Shown piece after piece: positions 5,164 through 5,200 of a DNA stretch of 5,200 nt. Under the pieces are notes generated by a model that worked only from the letters and a program-made list of their open reading frames with translations, had not been told where the DNA came from and did not search any database. The stretch's first letter is position 1. Every line of letters begins with the position of its first letter. This DNA is from Candidatus Omnitrophota bacterium (GTDB lineage Bacteria > Omnitrophota > Omnitrophia > Omnitrophales > Danuiimicrobiaceae). The translations under genes and the position numbers were made by a program. Where the stretch lies: positions 1 through 5,200 of the forward strand of contig JACQQP010000105.1 of the NCBI GenBank assembly GCA_016206945.1. Reading direction: 5' to 3'.

Positions 5164-5200
5164 GCTGCTGTAGCTCAGTTGGTAGAGCACGTCCTTGGTA
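5164..5200 (+). tRNA. tRNA-Thr, anticodon GGT, 3' half cut off by window
   Basis: The 5' acceptor strand GCTGCTG (5164-5170) is followed by TA, a D arm with GCTC (5173-5176) pairing to GAGC (5185-5188), the anticodon 5' strand CGTCC (5190-5194) and loop bases TTGGTA. This places anticodon GGT at 5197-5199 after the invariant T at 5196, so it decodes ACC and ACT. The acceptor 3' strand, T arm and variable loop lie outside the window. The Gly(TCC)-Thr(GGT) order matches the E. coli glyT-thrT pair that precedes tufB. Confidence 0.93.

Overview
The window holds the distal end of a surface-polysaccharide (O-antigen or capsule type) nucleotide-sugar gene cluster, followed by a short MgtE-like transporter gene and the start of a tRNA region. 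All protein genes are on the + strand. The organism is a bacterium. A WbpD-type acetyltransferase, a DegT-type sugar aminotransferase and a large membrane CapD/WbpM-type dehydratase side by side suggest a Gram-negative-type envelope. Base composition is moderate, and the tRNA-Gly gene does not encode its CCA end. I cannot fix the phylum from this sequence.

Layout: 1-381 is the 3' end of a left-handed beta-helix N-acetyltransferase with a C-terminal four-cysteine zinc-ribbon-like tail. 381-533 is a possible 50-codon ORF that fills the gap exactly and carries a long imperfect hairpin. 538-1770 encodes a PLP-dependent nucleotide-sugar aminotransferase. 1771-3675 encodes a 634-residue membrane-anchored UDP-sugar 4,6-dehydratase with the Met-type (SMK) active site. 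3710-4705 encodes a short MgtE-family protein with a CBS pair and five membrane segments but no MgtE N domain. 4757-4827 is tRNA-Gly(TCC). 4828-5163 has no convincing protein gene. 5164 to the window end is the 5' half of tRNA-Thr(GGT).

The first genes are packed like an operon: a TGATG overlap at 379-383, a 4-base gap at 534-537, and direct abutment at 1770/1771. Together they imply synthesis of a UDP-linked N-acetylated amino sugar. The dehydratase makes a 4-keto-6-deoxy intermediate, the aminotransferase adds an amino group, and the acetyltransferase caps an amino group. Whether all three act in one pathway is uncertain, because the acetyltransferase looks like the 3-amino (WbpD/WlbB) type.

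The least explained part is 4828-5163. It has a consensus sigma-70 promoter (4941-4968) followed within about 12 bases by a perfect 7-bp hairpin and seven Ts (4981-5008). After that comes a stretch of about 130 bases rich in complementary segments, running up to and into the 5' end of tRNA-Thr. This is the best candidate for an undescribed element: a short terminated RNA and/or a pseudoknotted leader of a tRNA operon.
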